Shown here in pieces: positions 51,439-61,392 of a stretch of DNA of 61,468 nt. A program made the position numbers and the translations under genes. The notes below the pieces were generated by a model. The model saw only the letters and a program-made list of their open reading frames with translations. It was not told the DNA's origin and made no database searches. Source of the DNA: an uncultured Clostridia bacterium (lineage in GTDB: Bacteria > Bacillota > Clostridia > UMGS1883); assembly GCA_947629005.1 (NCBI GenBank), contig CANRCD010000011.1, forward strand, positions 1 to 61,468, in the 5' to 3' direction. Within the stretch, counting starts at the first letter, position 1, and every line of letters starts with the position of its first letter.

Positions 51439-51468
51439 CGTGGCACCTCCAAAGCATTCTGCTTCAAC

Positions 51469-51521
51469 AGCATTGGAGACCCGAGCCTTATGCGCCGTGC
51501 GGGGCCCGAATCTTCAATGCT
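51469..51521 (-). other. Hairpin in the murG-murA gap
   Basis: AGCATTGGAGA (51469-51479) pairs with TCTTCAATGCT (51511-51521) with one G-T pair and GC-rich inner pairing. No T run follows on the minus strand, so it may be a processing or regulatory hairpin in the mRNA. Confidence 0.5.
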
Positions 51522-51547
51522 ATATTATGCCGTCCGATGGATATTTG

Positions 51548-52630
51548 TTATAGAGTGATTTTTACAAGCTGCGCCCAAATAGAGGAGCAGGCGTCGCGTA
51601 TTCCGATTTTTGCGCTGCACTCGCGCATTTTTTCAAGGGCCGCGCCGTCGCCTACGGCGGAGTCGATTGCCGCGCGGAGGCTCTCGCCGCTGAGGTCCTT
51701 TTCAAGCAGCACCTTGGCCGCGCCGTTCTTTTCGAGGTAGCGAGCGTTATATTCCTGATGGTTGTGAGCCACGTATGGGCTGGGTATCAGCACCGACGCT
51801 TTGCCGAGGGCCCCGAGTTCGCTAACGGTTATGGCTCCCGCCCGACAAACGACAAGGTCCGTGAGGGCAAATATTTCGTTCATATTATGGATATAGGGCA
51901 TAATCCTAACACCGGCGGGCACAGAGCCCAGCGAGGCCATGAAGCCCTCGTAGTGCTTTTCGCCGGTAGCGGCGATGAGGTTAAAGCCGAGGCCGCCGGC
52001 CTTAAGCATGGCGAGCAGCGCGTCGTTGATGTGCTCCGCGCCGAGGCTGCCGCCGAAAACCAGCGCCACGGGCTTATCGTCAAAGCCCAGCGAGGCCCGA
52101 AGGGCCGCCGTATCGACCTTGTCAAAAAGGTCAGGACGCAGGGGGTTGCCGGTAACGACCATGTTTTTCGCCCGCATCATGCTCCGCGTTTCGGGGAAGC
52201 TGACGGCGGTGACGGAGGCCTTTTTTGCCAGCATTTTTATTGCGAGGCCGGGGAACACGTTCTGCTCGTGGATAAGGGTGGGTATCTTGCGGCGGAAGGC
52301 CGCCTTGACCACCGGCGCGCAGACGTAGCCGCCGGTGCCCACCACGACGTCGGGCTTAAATTCGTCGATTATTTTCCCCGCGTCGTTGATAGCGGTGAAG
52401 TAGTTTGCGGCCACCTTGAGGTTTTCAAGCGTCAGCCTGCGCCGCAGGCCCATCACCTTTATGGAGCGTATCTCGAAGCCCTCGCGGGGCACGAGCCGCT
52501 GCTCCATGCCGCCCTCGGCGCCCACAAAAAGCGCCTCGGAGCCCTCCTCGCGGGCCATCACTGTTTTGGCTATGGCGAGGGCCGGATTTATATGGCCGGC
52601 CGTTCCGCCGCCGGAGAGAAGTACGCGCAT
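51548..52630 (-). CDS. murG: Lipid II synthase, UDP-GlcNAc transferase MurG
   Basis: A 360-residue GT28-family glycosyltransferase that adds GlcNAc to lipid I at the inner face of the membrane. The glycine-rich loops LLSGGGTAGHINPALAIA (4-21) and FGGSLGAEHINDA (near 190) and the nucleotide-sugar region CRAGAITVSELGALGKASVL near 261 match the family. AAGGAGG precedes the ATG, 12 bases after ftsW. Confidence 0.97.
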   Translation of the reverse strand: MRVLLSGGGTAGHINPALAIAKTVMAREEGSEALFVGAEGGMEQRLVPREGFEIRSIKVMGLRRRLTLENLKVAANYFTAINDAGKIIDEFKPDVVVGTGGYVCAPVVKAAFRRKIPTLIHEQNVFPGLAIKMLAKKASVTAVSFPETRSMMRAKNMVVTGNPLRPDLFDKVDTAALRASLGFDDKPVALVFGGSLGAEHINDALLAMLKAGGLGFNLIAATGEKHYEGFMASLGSVPAGVRIMPYIHNMNEIFALTDLVVCRAGAITVSELGALGKASVLIPSPYVAHNHQEYNARYLEKNGAAKVLLEKDLSGESLRAAIDSAVGDGAALEKMRECSAKIGIRDACSSIWAQLVKITL

Positions 52631-52642
52631 ACAGCCGCCTCC

Positions 52643-53776
52643 TTATATCTTATTTTGTGTGGTATAGCGTGAAATGTTCATCAGTATGCCGCAGCCGGCC
52701 ATCATAATGATAAGAGAAGTGCCGCCCGAGCTGAAAAACGGGAGCTGCATACCCGTCGAAGGCAGCACAGAGAGCACAACGCCGATATTGACGACCACCT
52801 GAAGCGCGATTATGACGCTTATGCCGAAGGCGAGGTACATACCGAAGCTGTCCTTCGCGGAAAAGGCTATCTGCATACCGCGGACGACGAGCATACCGAA
52901 AAGCAAAATCACTATAAGGCCGCCGAAAAATCCAAGCTCCTCGCAGACAATGGCGAAGATATAGTCGTTCTGGGCCTCGGGGAGATAGCCGTACTTCTGG
53001 CGGGACTGGCCGAAGCCCAGCCCCATAAGCCCGCCGCTGCCGACGGAGTAGAGCGACTGGAGTATCTGATAGCCGGTGTCGAGGGGGTCCGCCTCGGGGT
53101 GGAACAGGGCCGTTATACGCTTGAGGCGGTAAGGCTCAAGTATTGCAAGAGCCGCAACGCCCACGGCTCCGAGGCCGCCGAGGCCGATTATGTATTTCCA
53201 CGGCAAACCCGCCGCAAACAGCATTATAAAACCAACGCCTGCGATTATCAGCAGGGCCGAAAGGTGGCTCTGAAGCACGCAGGCTCCGGCCACGGCCAAA
53301 ATGAGAACCGCGTAGAGCAGCACGTTTTTCGGGTCATTCAGGTCATGGCGGCGCTTGCCCGAGAGCAGCATTGCGAAATATATTACCAGCGCGAACTTGC
53401 ACAGCTCCGAGGGCTGAAAGCTCATAAAGCCGAGGGATATCTGCCTTGTGGCGCCGTGCGAGGCAAAGCCGATAAGCGGCGTGGCGTACATCAGCAGCAT
53501 TACAAAGAGAAATATCCAGAAGGCAAACCTCCTGTATGTGCGGTAATCCACGCGCGATACCAAAAACATGACCACAAGGCCGATTATCGCAAATCGCGCC
53601 TGACGGACGATGGTGGCGTAGATGTCGTCGCTGGCGGTATTCTGGCTGGCCGAAAACAGCATTACAAGGCCGAAGCACAGGAGTATCAGCACCAGAATGA
53701 GCAGCAGGAAATCCACCCGTTCGGTGCGGGAGGGCTTCATGAGGAAAGCGGAGCCGCCGTCTTTCTTTTTTTTCAA
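52643..53776 (-). CDS. ftsW: SEDS peptidoglycan glycosyltransferase FtsW
   Basis: A 377-residue polytopic SEDS protein (about ten transmembrane segments) polymerising lipid II at the septum with its partner penicillin-binding protein. Markers are MSFQPSELCKFALVIYFA near 117, the large loop with GYQILQSLYSVGSGGLMGLG near 230, EAQNDYIFAIVCEELGF near 268 and LPFFSSGGTSLI near 350. The start is TTG at 53776 with AGGAGGAAGTGAT before it. A SpoVE role cannot be excluded, but dcw context favours FtsW. Confidence 0.94.
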   Translation of the reverse strand: MKKKKDGGSAFLMKPSRTERVDFLLLILVLILLCFGLVMLFSASQNTASDDIYATIVRQARFAIIGLVVMFLVSRVDYRTYRRFAFWIFLFVMLLMYATPLIGFASHGATRQISLGFMSFQPSELCKFALVIYFAMLLSGKRRHDLNDPKNVLLYAVLILAVAGACVLQSHLSALLIIAGVGFIMLFAAGLPWKYIIGLGGLGAVGVAALAILEPYRLKRITALFHPEADPLDTGYQILQSLYSVGSGGLMGLGFGQSRQKYGYLPEAQNDYIFAIVCEELGFFGGLIVILLFGMLVVRGMQIAFSAKDSFGMYLAFGISVIIALQVVVNIGVVLSVLPSTGMQLPFFSSGGTSLIIMMAGCGILMNISRYTTQNKI

Positions 53777-53788
53777 ATCACTTCCTCC

Positions 53789-54739
53789 TCACAGACCGAA
53801 ATAGCAAATAAGGCAAAGGACGAGCGTGACGGCGGAAAATACGAAAACTACCTTGGGCTCCTTCCAGCCGCACATCTCAAAGTGGTGGTGGATAGGCGTC
53901 ATTTTGAAAACTCTTTTACCGGTTTTTTTGAACACCGCCACCTGAATTATCACGCTGAGCGACTCGAACAGGAATACAAAACCGCCGATGATAAGGAACA
54001 GCTCGAGTCCCGGGTCGGCCGCGCAGGCCGCCGCGCCGAGGGCTCCGCCCAAAAACAGGCTGCCCGTATCGCCCATAAATACCTTTGCCGGATAGAAATT
54101 GTAAATCAGAAAGCCGACCGCCGCGCCTACCACAGCCGCCATAACGGCAGAGATATCGCCCTCGCCCCAGTGCGCGCAGGCAATGGCGAAGAACAGCGCC
54201 GCCACGGTCGTTACCGAGGCCGCGAGGCCGTCAAGCCCGTCTGTGAGGTTTACGCTGTTGCTTGTGGCCAGCAGTACGAGCATTACAAACGGTATGCTCA
54301 CCCAGCCGAGGCTGAGTCTCGGGCCGAAGGGTACGAGCGCCGAGCTCTGCCCCTGAACAAAGTACAGAAACAACGCGAAGGCAAGGCTGACCGCCGTTTG
54401 AGCGGCAAACTTCTGCGAGGGCGTGAAGCCCTGATTCTGCTTTTTTACAACCTTGATGTAGTCGTCCACAAAGCCGACAAGACCGAACAGCGCCGCGCAG
54501 ACGACTACGGCCATGCCCTTGAGGCTGTGAACGAAAACCAGCGACGCACAGACTACGCCGAGCATCATGCCGAGGCCGCCCATGGTGGGCGTGCCCTGCT
54601 TTTTGGCGTGCCACACCGGACCGTCCTCGAGTATGCTCTGGCCGAATTTCAGCTTGTGCAGGAAGGGGATCAGCAGCGGCATGAAAACCGCCGTTACAAC
54701 AAAGCTTATTATAAGTGCGAAAATCGCGGTGTTCATCAT
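53789..54739 (-). CDS. mraY: Phospho-N-acetylmuramoyl-pentapeptide transferase
   Basis: A 316-residue polytopic membrane enzyme making lipid I from UDP-MurNAc-pentapeptide and undecaprenyl phosphate. Conserved motifs are GTPTMGGLG near 49, the DDY catalytic motif in GFVDDYIKVVKK near 88, NSVNLTDGLDGLA near 165 and the HHHFE loop near 287. The ATG follows CAGGGGG. It directly follows murE (13 bases), where most dcw clusters place murF. Confidence 0.97.
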   Translation of the reverse strand: MMNTAIFALIISFVVTAVFMPLLIPFLHKLKFGQSILEDGPVWHAKKQGTPTMGGLGMMLGVVCASLVFVHSLKGMAVVVCAALFGLVGFVDDYIKVVKKQNQGFTPSQKFAAQTAVSLAFALFLYFVQGQSSALVPFGPRLSLGWVSIPFVMLVLLATSNSVNLTDGLDGLAASVTTVAALFFAIACAHWGEGDISAVMAAVVGAAVGFLIYNFYPAKVFMGDTGSLFLGGALGAAACAADPGLELFLIIGGFVFLFESLSVIIQVAVFKKTGKRVFKMTPIHHHFEMCGWKEPKVVFVFSAVTLVLCLICYFGL

Positions 54740-54752
54740 CGGTTCCCCCTGT

Positions 54753-56174
<1,422 letters not shown>

Positions 56175-56201
56175 ACGATAAATACTCCTTATTTGCCTCG
56201 A

Positions 56202-58397
56202 TTATTCCTCTTTTTCCTCGTTATCTTCGTCCGTATTTTCAGGCGGCGGCCCCTCATCGGCGGCCTCGTCCTCGGTGTACAGAATGACGACGCTGCCGTT
56301 GTGAAGGCGGGCGTCCTCTTTGGGTATCTGCTTGATAACGGTATCGCCCTCGCCCTTTACGGTAGCCTTGAGCCCCAGTCCGGCAATGCGCTCACGCGCC
56401 TCGTCCACGCTTTCGCCCGTAACGTCGGGCACGATTATCTCAGCCTCAAGGGCGTCGTCATCGGTATAGTTGGGCTCGTAGCCCAGATATTTAAGCGTGT
56501 CGCTTATTATCGCGCCGGCCACGGGGGCGGCTATCTGGCCGCCGTAGGTCATGCCGTTCATAGGCTCGTCAAGGATGACAAGGCACACGATGTCGGGGTC
56601 GTCGGCGGGGGCGAAGCCCACAAAGGACGCCACGACAAGGTTCGACCCTCGGGGGAGCTTCTCGCTCGTGCCCGTCTTGCCGCCTATGCGGTAGCCGGGG
56701 ATATAGGCGGCCTTGCCGCCTCCCTCGGAAACGACCTTTTCCAAAATCTCGCGCATGGTGGCGCTGGTCTCCTCGGAAATCACGCGGCGCACGGTAACGG
56801 GGTCAACGTTCTCAACGATGTTGCCCTCGCTGTCGGTGTAGCTCTTAACGATGTGCGGCTCCATAAGGTAGCCGCCGTTGACGACTGCGCTGATAGCGCA
56901 CACCATCTGTAGCGGCGTGACGGTGAAGGTCTGGCCGAAGGAGCTCGTCGCGAGTTCCACCGGCCCCATGTCCTTGACCTCATGATGAGTGCCCTCCGAC
57001 TCGCCCGGGATAAGGAAGCCGGTTTTATCCTTAAGGCCAAAGGCCTCAAAGTATTTGTCAAAGGTTTCGGCCCCGAGGCGCGCGCCCACGTCCATGAACA
57101 CCGGATTACATGAGTTCATCACGCCCTGAACGAAGGTCTGCGTTCCGTGGCCCTCCTCCTTCGCGCATTTTATTCTTGTGCCGGCCACAACTCTGTAGCC
57201 CGGGCAGTTGAAGGTGTCGGAAAGGGAAACCACGTTTTCTTCGAGCGCGGCGGCCGCCACAACGGCTTTGAACGTAGAGCCGGGCTCGTAGGAATCGACT
57301 ACGGCCTTATTGCGCCTCATCTTGAGCAGAACCTCGTTATATGCCGAAGCCTCGGTGGGCTCGGTCAAGTCCTCGTCGCCCTTCTCGGGCTCGCCGGCGG
57401 CAATACGGCTCTGGGCGGCCTGATATTCCTCGGTGCGCTTCTCAAGCGTTTCGCCAACCTGCCGGAGCAAGGTTTCGTCCTTTATGGTGTTGTAGTCGCT
57501 CAGGTCGTAGCCCGGCGCCACCGCCATGGCGAGAATCTCAGCCGTCTTGGGATTCATCACTATGGCGGCGGCCCCGTTATTAAGCTTGTTTTCCTCGTAG
57601 GCGGTATTCAGGTGCTTTTCCACAAACTGCTGTATGGTCTTATCTATGGTCAGTATAACTCCGCCGCCGTCGCTGGCGGCCTCGTAGGTTTCATACTTAA
57701 AGGGCATTTCGCCGTTTTTTGCGCTCTTGGCCGAACGCACGCGGCCGGCCGTGCCGCTGAGCTGCGCGTCAAGGATATTCTCCAGTCCCTCAAGTCCCTG
57801 CCCGTCTTTTCCGGTAAAGCCCAGCACGTGGCAGAGCAGGCTGCCGTTCGGGTAGTAGCGCTTGGCGTCCTCGGTAAATTCAATGCCCGTCAAATTAAGC
57901 TTGCGCAGCTTGTCGGCAGTCTCCTTCTCCACGTTGGCCTTAACCTCGATTGAAGCTCTGTCGGTCTTATCAAGCTGCTCGTTAAGCCACTGCTCGTCTG
58001 TGCCGAGTATCTCCGTAAGAGCGGCGATAACCTTTTTTCTCAGCACGTTCCTCTCGACAGGCGCGGGATCGGCGCCGTCCTTGCGCGCCTTTTCAGCCTT
58101 GGCTTCGGCATTCTTTTCGCTGCTGTCGTCGGCGCTTTTGATGATACGCGGATTAATGTATATTCTTTCGGCGCTGCCGCTGGTCGCCAGAACGTTCATG
58201 TTCCTGTCGTAGATGTTTCCGCGCTTGGAGGCTATCTTTTGGTCTCGTGTCTGCTGGTTCATGGCCTCGGCCTTGTAGTACGAGCCGCGCACGAGCTGCA
58301 CCCAGCCCAGCCGCACTATAAGGACAAGCCCCAGCAGCATGAAAACGGAGCTGACGAAGCGCATCCTTTTCTTTATGGCAAGCTTTCCGCCCGACAT
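56202..58397 (-). CDS. Division transpeptidase with PASTA domain (FtsI/PbpB or SpoVD type)
   Basis: A 731-residue class B penicillin-binding protein. A short cytoplasmic tail and one transmembrane helix (about 13-35) lead to a dimerisation domain with inserts, the transpeptidase domain with STFK (Ser374), SCN (Ser429) and KTG (574-576), and a single PASTA domain (about 655-712) before an acidic tail. A charged insert of about 45 residues (about 310-355) precedes the catalytic serine. The ATG at 58397 follows AGGAGG. The single PASTA domain fits SpoVD as well as PbpB; the position after ftsL favours the division enzyme. Confidence 0.9.
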   Translation of the reverse strand: MSGGKLAIKKRMRFVSSVFMLLGLVLIVRLGWVQLVRGSYYKAEAMNQQTRDQKIASKRGNIYDRNMNVLATSGSAERIYINPRIIKSADDSSEKNAEAKAEKARKDGADPAPVERNVLRKKVIAALTEILGTDEQWLNEQLDKTDRASIEVKANVEKETADKLRKLNLTGIEFTEDAKRYYPNGSLLCHVLGFTGKDGQGLEGLENILDAQLSGTAGRVRSAKSAKNGEMPFKYETYEAASDGGGVILTIDKTIQQFVEKHLNTAYEENKLNNGAAAIVMNPKTAEILAMAVAPGYDLSDYNTIKDETLLRQVGETLEKRTEEYQAAQSRIAAGEPEKGDEDLTEPTEASAYNEVLLKMRRNKAVVDSYEPGSTFKAVVAAAALEENVVSLSDTFNCPGYRVVAGTRIKCAKEEGHGTQTFVQGVMNSCNPVFMDVGARLGAETFDKYFEAFGLKDKTGFLIPGESEGTHHEVKDMGPVELATSSFGQTFTVTPLQMVCAISAVVNGGYLMEPHIVKSYTDSEGNIVENVDPVTVRRVISEETSATMREILEKVVSEGGGKAAYIPGYRIGGKTGTSEKLPRGSNLVVASFVGFAPADDPDIVCLVILDEPMNGMTYGGQIAAPVAGAIISDTLKYLGYEPNYTDDDALEAEIIVPDVTGESVDEARERIAGLGLKATVKGEGDTVIKQIPKEDARLHNGSVVILYTEDEAADEGPPPENTDEDNEEKEE

Positions 58398-58423
58398 GAA
58401 AAATCCTCCTAACAAACAGGGCA

Positions 58424-58451
58424 CGCCCCCGTGCGTGCGCCTTCGGGGGCG
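58424..58451 (-). other. Hairpin between ftsL and the penicillin-binding protein gene
   Basis: CGCCCCCG (58424-58431) pairs with CGGGGGCG (58444-58451). No T run follows on the minus strand; a stabilising or attenuating element within the dcw mRNA is possible. Confidence 0.45.
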
Positions 58452-58487
58452 ATTGATCTTCCTGCTCCGATTAATTCTACTTTAACG

Positions 58488-58982
58488 TCAATACAAATAT
58501 TCCGCGATGGCGGCAACTTTGTTAAAAAACTGACTCAGCCCGCGAGTACCGCCGTCCTCGGCAAGAATCTCGCCGCTGTCCTTGCCGCCCAAGGTTATGT
58601 ACACAATCTGCGACTGTTCCGCCTGACTGAGCCCCAGCTCGGCCGCCTTTTCCTCCACGGCCACAAGGCTTCCGCCGCCCTCAATTTCCGAGCTGAGCTG
58701 CTCCACCCGCGAGGAGAGCACGGCCAGCTTATCCTTGCTCTGACTCAGTTCCTTGTAGTTTGTATTAAGCTCCGCCTTGAACATAAGCACCGTCAGCGCC
58801 ATTGCAAAAAGAGCGATGGTAACTGCTACGACAGCGCTTTTTTGTTGGGAGGACATCTGGCGCTGACGGGGCTTTGCCGCCTGACGGCGCCGCCGTCGGG
58901 CAGCCTCCTGTGCGGTCTGTTCGGGGAGAGTAATTGCGTAGTCATTAGGCTTTAGCGCATTGGAACCGTCGTTTTCAAACAT
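58488..58982 (-). CDS. ftsL: FtsL-like division protein
   Basis: A 164-residue bitopic protein: an N-terminal cytoplasmic part with a run of Arg (RRRRRQ), one transmembrane helix (about 50-70) and an extracytoplasmic leucine-zipper-like coiled coil (about 75-110), then a tail with the typical AVEEKAAELGLSQAEQSQIV. Sequence identity within FtsL is low, so the call rests on layout and on the position between rsmH and the transpeptidase. The ribosome site is weak; ATG at 58982 (or 58991) is the probable start. Confidence 0.83.
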   Translation of the reverse strand: MFENDGSNALKPNDYAITLPEQTAQEAARRRRRQAAKPRQRQMSSQQKSAVVAVTIALFAMALTVLMFKAELNTNYKELSQSKDKLAVLSSRVEQLSSEIEGGGSLVAVEEKAAELGLSQAEQSQIVYITLGGKDSGEILAEDGGTRGLSQFFNKVAAIAEYLY

Positions 58983-58997
58983 ATTGATCATTCCCGA

Positions 58998-59936
58998 CTA
59001 TATGATTTTTTCCGCCGCCCGAAGCTTGCTGCTCCTGGCGCGGGGGTTATTTGCCAATTCCTCGTCCGATGGAGTCACGGGCTTTTTGCCGAGGAGACGG
59101 AGCGCGGGCTTCATACCGCACACGCAGACCGGAAAGTCCTTCGGGCAGACGCAGCCGCGGGTCAGAGAGGCGAAGGTATCTTTAACTATTCTGTCCTCAA
59201 GGCTGTGGAAGGTGATGACGGCTATCCTCCCGCCCGAGCGGAGCTTGTCCACGCCGTCTCTTAGGGCGTTGGCGAGTATTTCAAGCTCGCCGTTCACCTC
59301 TATTCTTATAGCCTGAAAGGTTCGCTTGGCGGGGTGGGGGCCGTCCCTGCGGGCGCCCTTGGGCACCGCCGCCTTGATTATTTCAACAAGCCGGCCCGTC
59401 GTCTCTATCGGCGCTTTTTTGCGGTCCTCGACGATGAATTTCGCTATCCGTGCGGCCCAGCGCTCCTCACCGTAGGAGCTTATCACACGGGTGAGCTCCT
59501 CCTCGCTGTATCCGTTCACCACCTCGCGGGCAGATAGGGGCGCGGAGGTATCCATTCTCATGTCGAGCGGAGCGTCGTGCATATACGAAAATCCGCGCTC
59601 GGGCCTGTCCAACTGCGGCGACGACACGCCGAGGTCGGCCACAATGCCGTCAAGACACGGCTCGCCCAGCCGTTCGAGTATACTTTTTATATTACCGAAA
59701 TTGTCATGCACCGGAATAAAGCTTTCACCGTATGGCCTCAGCCTCTCGGCGCAGCCTTCAATTGCAGAAGCGTCTCGGTCTATGCCTATTACGCGGCCGC
59801 CGCGGCTCAGGATAAGCTCCGTATGGCCGCCGCCGCCGAGGGTGAAGTCGGCGTAAAGCCCGTCGGGCCGGACGGCAAGCGCGTCCACAGCCTCGCGGAG
59901 CATGACGGTCGTATGCTCAAAACCGCCGTTTTCCAT
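58998..59936 (-). CDS. rsmH: 16S rRNA (cytosine(1402)-N4)-methyltransferase
   Basis: A 312-residue MraW/RsmH methyltransferase. It shows [13 protein letters not shown] (8-20), the SAM loop [33 protein letters not shown] near 121 and the C-terminal [11 protein letters not shown] near 243. It modifies C1402 in the ribosomal P site. AAGAGGGG precedes the ATG. It is the second dcw gene, as usual after mraZ. Confidence 0.97.
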   Translation of the reverse strand: MENGGFEHTTVMLREAVDALAVRPDGLYADFTLGGGGHTELILSRGGRVIGIDRDASAIEGCAERLRPYGESFIPVHDNFGNIKSILERLGEPCLDGIVADLGVSSPQLDRPERGFSYMHDAPLDMRMDTSAPLSAREVVNGYSEEELTRVISSYGEERWAARIAKFIVEDRKKAPIETTGRLVEIIKAAVPKGARRDGPHPAKRTFQAIRIEVNGELEILANALRDGVDKLRSGGRIAVITFHSLEDRIVKDTFASLTRGCVCPKDFPVCVCGMKPALRLLGKKPVTPSDEELANNPRARSSKLRAAEKII

Positions 59937-59978
59937 GGCTTTTCCCCTCTTTTAATTATTTTCTAATTATTTTCAGCG

Positions 59979-60434
59979 TTATCTATTCAGCCCCGTTTCA
60001 AGCGCGTCCAGACGCTCGGCCGCTTCCTCGAGGCTCAGGCCGTCGCCGCTGCTGTAAGCGTCCCACGCCTCCTTGGCCCAAATTTCAATGTGGTTGCCAA
60101 CGCCGATTATCACGACCTCCTTGACGAGGCCGGCATAGGCGCGGTGCGGCTGCGAAAGCAGTATCTTGCCCTGTTTGTCGGGCACGGGCTCCTCCACTCC
60201 GGCGAGAAAGCTTCTTTGCAGCATTCTCGCGGCGGCGTTTGTGGAAGGGTAGCTGAGAAGCTTGTCCCTGAAAATTTCCCAATTTTCTTTGTCGTAAACG
60301 CTGAGGCACCTGTCATAGCCCTTGGTCACGTGAAAGCCCTCGCCAAGCTGCTCGCGATACCTCGCGGGGAGGGTGACGCGGCCCTTGGAGTCCATATTAA
60401 AGTTAAATTCACCGATAAATTCTTTAACAGCCAC
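59979..60434 (-). CDS. mraZ: Transcriptional regulator MraZ
   Basis: A 151-residue AbrB-fold regulator with two half-repeats, FIGEFNFNMDSKGRVTLPAR (5-24) and the second EPVPDKQGKILLSQPHR near 85, containing the D-x-x-G-R/K motifs. MraZ oligomers bind tandem boxes and repress the dcw operon in several bacteria. The start is GTG at 60434, placed by AAAGGGGG 7 bases upstream and by family alignment; upstream in-frame codons extend into the leader. Three GTGCAA boxes at 10-bp spacing lie just after its promoter. Confidence 0.94.
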   Translation of the reverse strand: MAVKEFIGEFNFNMDSKGRVTLPARYREQLGEGFHVTKGYDRCLSVYDKENWEIFRDKLLSYPSTNAAARMLQRSFLAGVEEPVPDKQGKILLSQPHRAYAGLVKEVVIIGVGNHIEIWAKEAWDAYSSGDGLSLEEAAERLDALETGLNR

Positions 60435-60554
60435 AAACCCGCCCCCTTTCAGCGCTTTATAGAGCCGTACAAGCGGCATAAAACCGCGGATTTGTGCGCC
60501 CGCGGAGGACGATTTCTTCAGATGTCCGTCAACGCTGCCTCTCGCCCTCCACAG

Positions 60555-60580
60555 TTGCACAAAGTTGCACAATATTGCAC
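60555..60580 (-). promoter_or_regulatory. Candidate MraZ boxes: three GTGCAA repeats, 10-bp period
   Basis: On the minus strand GTGCAA occurs at 60575-60580, 60565-60570 and 60555-60560, exactly 10 bp apart, that is one helical turn. They lie from about +3 to +28 of the predicted mraZ start. Known MraZ operators are also short repeats with 10-bp period upstream of mraZ, though with other core bases (TGGGN or AAAGTG types). Confidence 0.75.
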
Positions 60581-60589
60581 TACAGTGTT

Positions 60590-60618
60590 ATTCTACACCC
60601 ATTTGCAAAAAAATGCAA
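60590..60618 (-). promoter_or_regulatory. Promoter of the mraZ/dcw operon
   Basis: Minus strand TTGCAT (60613-60618), 17-bp spacer, TAGAAT (60590-60595). The leader is about 150 nt and begins within the repeat boxes. Confidence 0.78.
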
Positions 60619-60900
60619 CCCTTTTTTGAAAAAAACATTGAGTTTTTTTGTAATTTTTTCACGAAAAAAACGGCCGTCCCCAACGGTCGGCCGCACAAGA
60701 TATATAAACGCCGCAAACGGCGCAATCGCGAAAGGTTGGTAGTTAGCCAAAGCCGCTGTAGGTGGCATAATCACAAAAAGTCAAAAAGCAAACGGAGGCG
60801 TTATGAGGGCGGCTTATCCGCCCGAATAGGCAAGCCGAGCGTGGCTTTTTGCGAAAAAGGAGACGCAGCGTAATGAGCGAAAAGCGGCTTTTTTGCAAAT
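60619..60900. other. Structured non-coding stretch with two micro-ORFs
   Basis: No ordinary gene. On the plus strand ACGGAGGCGTT precedes an 8-codon frame MRAAYPPE (60800-60826), and AAAAAGGAGACGCAGCGTA precedes a 9-codon frame MSEKRLFCK (60872-60901). GGGCGG/CCGCCC and AAGCC/GGCTT hairpins lie between them, and the GCGGCTTTTTT arm pairs with AAAAAAGCCGC next to the tRNA terminator. It may be a small structured RNA, leader remnants or chance. Confidence 0.4.
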
Positions 60901-60939
60901 AAAAAAAGCCGCCGCAAGCGATATAACGCTTGCGGCGGC
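60901..60939 (-). terminator. Terminator of the tRNA array
   Basis: A 13-bp perfect stem (60908-60920 with 60927-60939) around ATATAA, followed on the minus strand by TTTTTTT. It lies 5 bases after the tRNA-Cys gene. Confidence 0.92.
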
Positions 60940-60943
60940 GCGG

Positions 60944-61017
60944 TGGAGGCGTCACCCGGAATCGAACCGGGGATCAGGGAGTTGCAGTCCCGTGCCTTAC
61001 CTCTTGGCTATGACGCC
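60944..61017 (-). tRNA. tRNA-Cys (anticodon GCA)
   Basis: A 74-nt cloverleaf with encoded CCA: acceptor GGCGTCA with TGACGCC, T loop TTCGATT, anticodon GCA in CTGCAAC. Last gene of the array, directly before the terminator. Confidence 0.97.
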
Positions 61018-61026
61018 ATATATGGA

Positions 61027-61061
61027 AAACGCCGATTTGGTTCACGTCCTAATCGGCGTTT
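61027..61061 (-). other. Hairpin spacer between tRNA-Gly and tRNA-Cys
   Basis: AAACGCCGATT (61027-61037) pairs perfectly with AATCGGCGTTT (61051-61061). On the minus strand TTTTCC follows; it could be a partial terminator or an RNase processing signal that lowers tRNA-Cys relative to the other tRNAs. Confidence 0.55.
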
Positions 61062-61067
61062 CCTTTG

Positions 61068-61142
61068 TGGAGCGGAAGACGAGATTCGAACTCGCGACTT
61101 TCACCTTGGCAAGGTGACACTCTACCACTGAGTCACTCCCGC
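61068..61142 (-). tRNA. tRNA-Gly (anticodon GCC)
   Basis: A 75-nt cloverleaf with encoded CCA: acceptor GCGGGAG with CTTCCGC, T loop TTCGAAT, anticodon GCC in TTGCCAA. Confidence 0.97.
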
Positions 61143-61186
61143 AGATACGGCACAGGAATTTCTTTTTCCTCCAATTCCCATGCCGA

Positions 61187-61262
61187 TGGTGCCTTCGACT
61201 GGAATCGAACCAGTGACACAAGGATTTTCAGTCCTTTGCTCTACCGACTGAGCTACAAAGGC
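61187..61262 (-). tRNA. tRNA-Phe (anticodon GAA)
   Basis: A 76-nt cloverleaf with encoded CCA: acceptor GCCTTTG with CGAAGGC, T loop TTCGATT, anticodon GAA in CTGAAAA. Confidence 0.97.
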
Positions 61263-61265
61263 AAA

Positions 61266-61342
61266 TGGCGACCCGGAAGGGGTTCGAACCCTCGACCTCC
61301 AGCGTGACAGGCTGGCGTACTAACCAACTGTACTACCGGGCC
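61266..61342 (-). tRNA. tRNA-Asp (anticodon GTC)
   Basis: A 77-nt cloverleaf with encoded CCA: acceptor GGCCCGG with CCGGGTC, T loop TTCGAAC, anticodon GTC in CTGTCAC. Only 3 bases separate it from tRNA-Phe. Confidence 0.97.
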
Positions 61343-61392
61343 ACTGGCCACATTGGCCCCCGTAAAAGCGGCAATGCCGATTTCGCGGGGAT

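Noticed and set aside
60555-60580. Short regularly spaced repeats as a CRISPR array
   Set aside because: The units are 6 bases at 10-bp period, far too short for CRISPR; position and spacing fit MraZ boxes.
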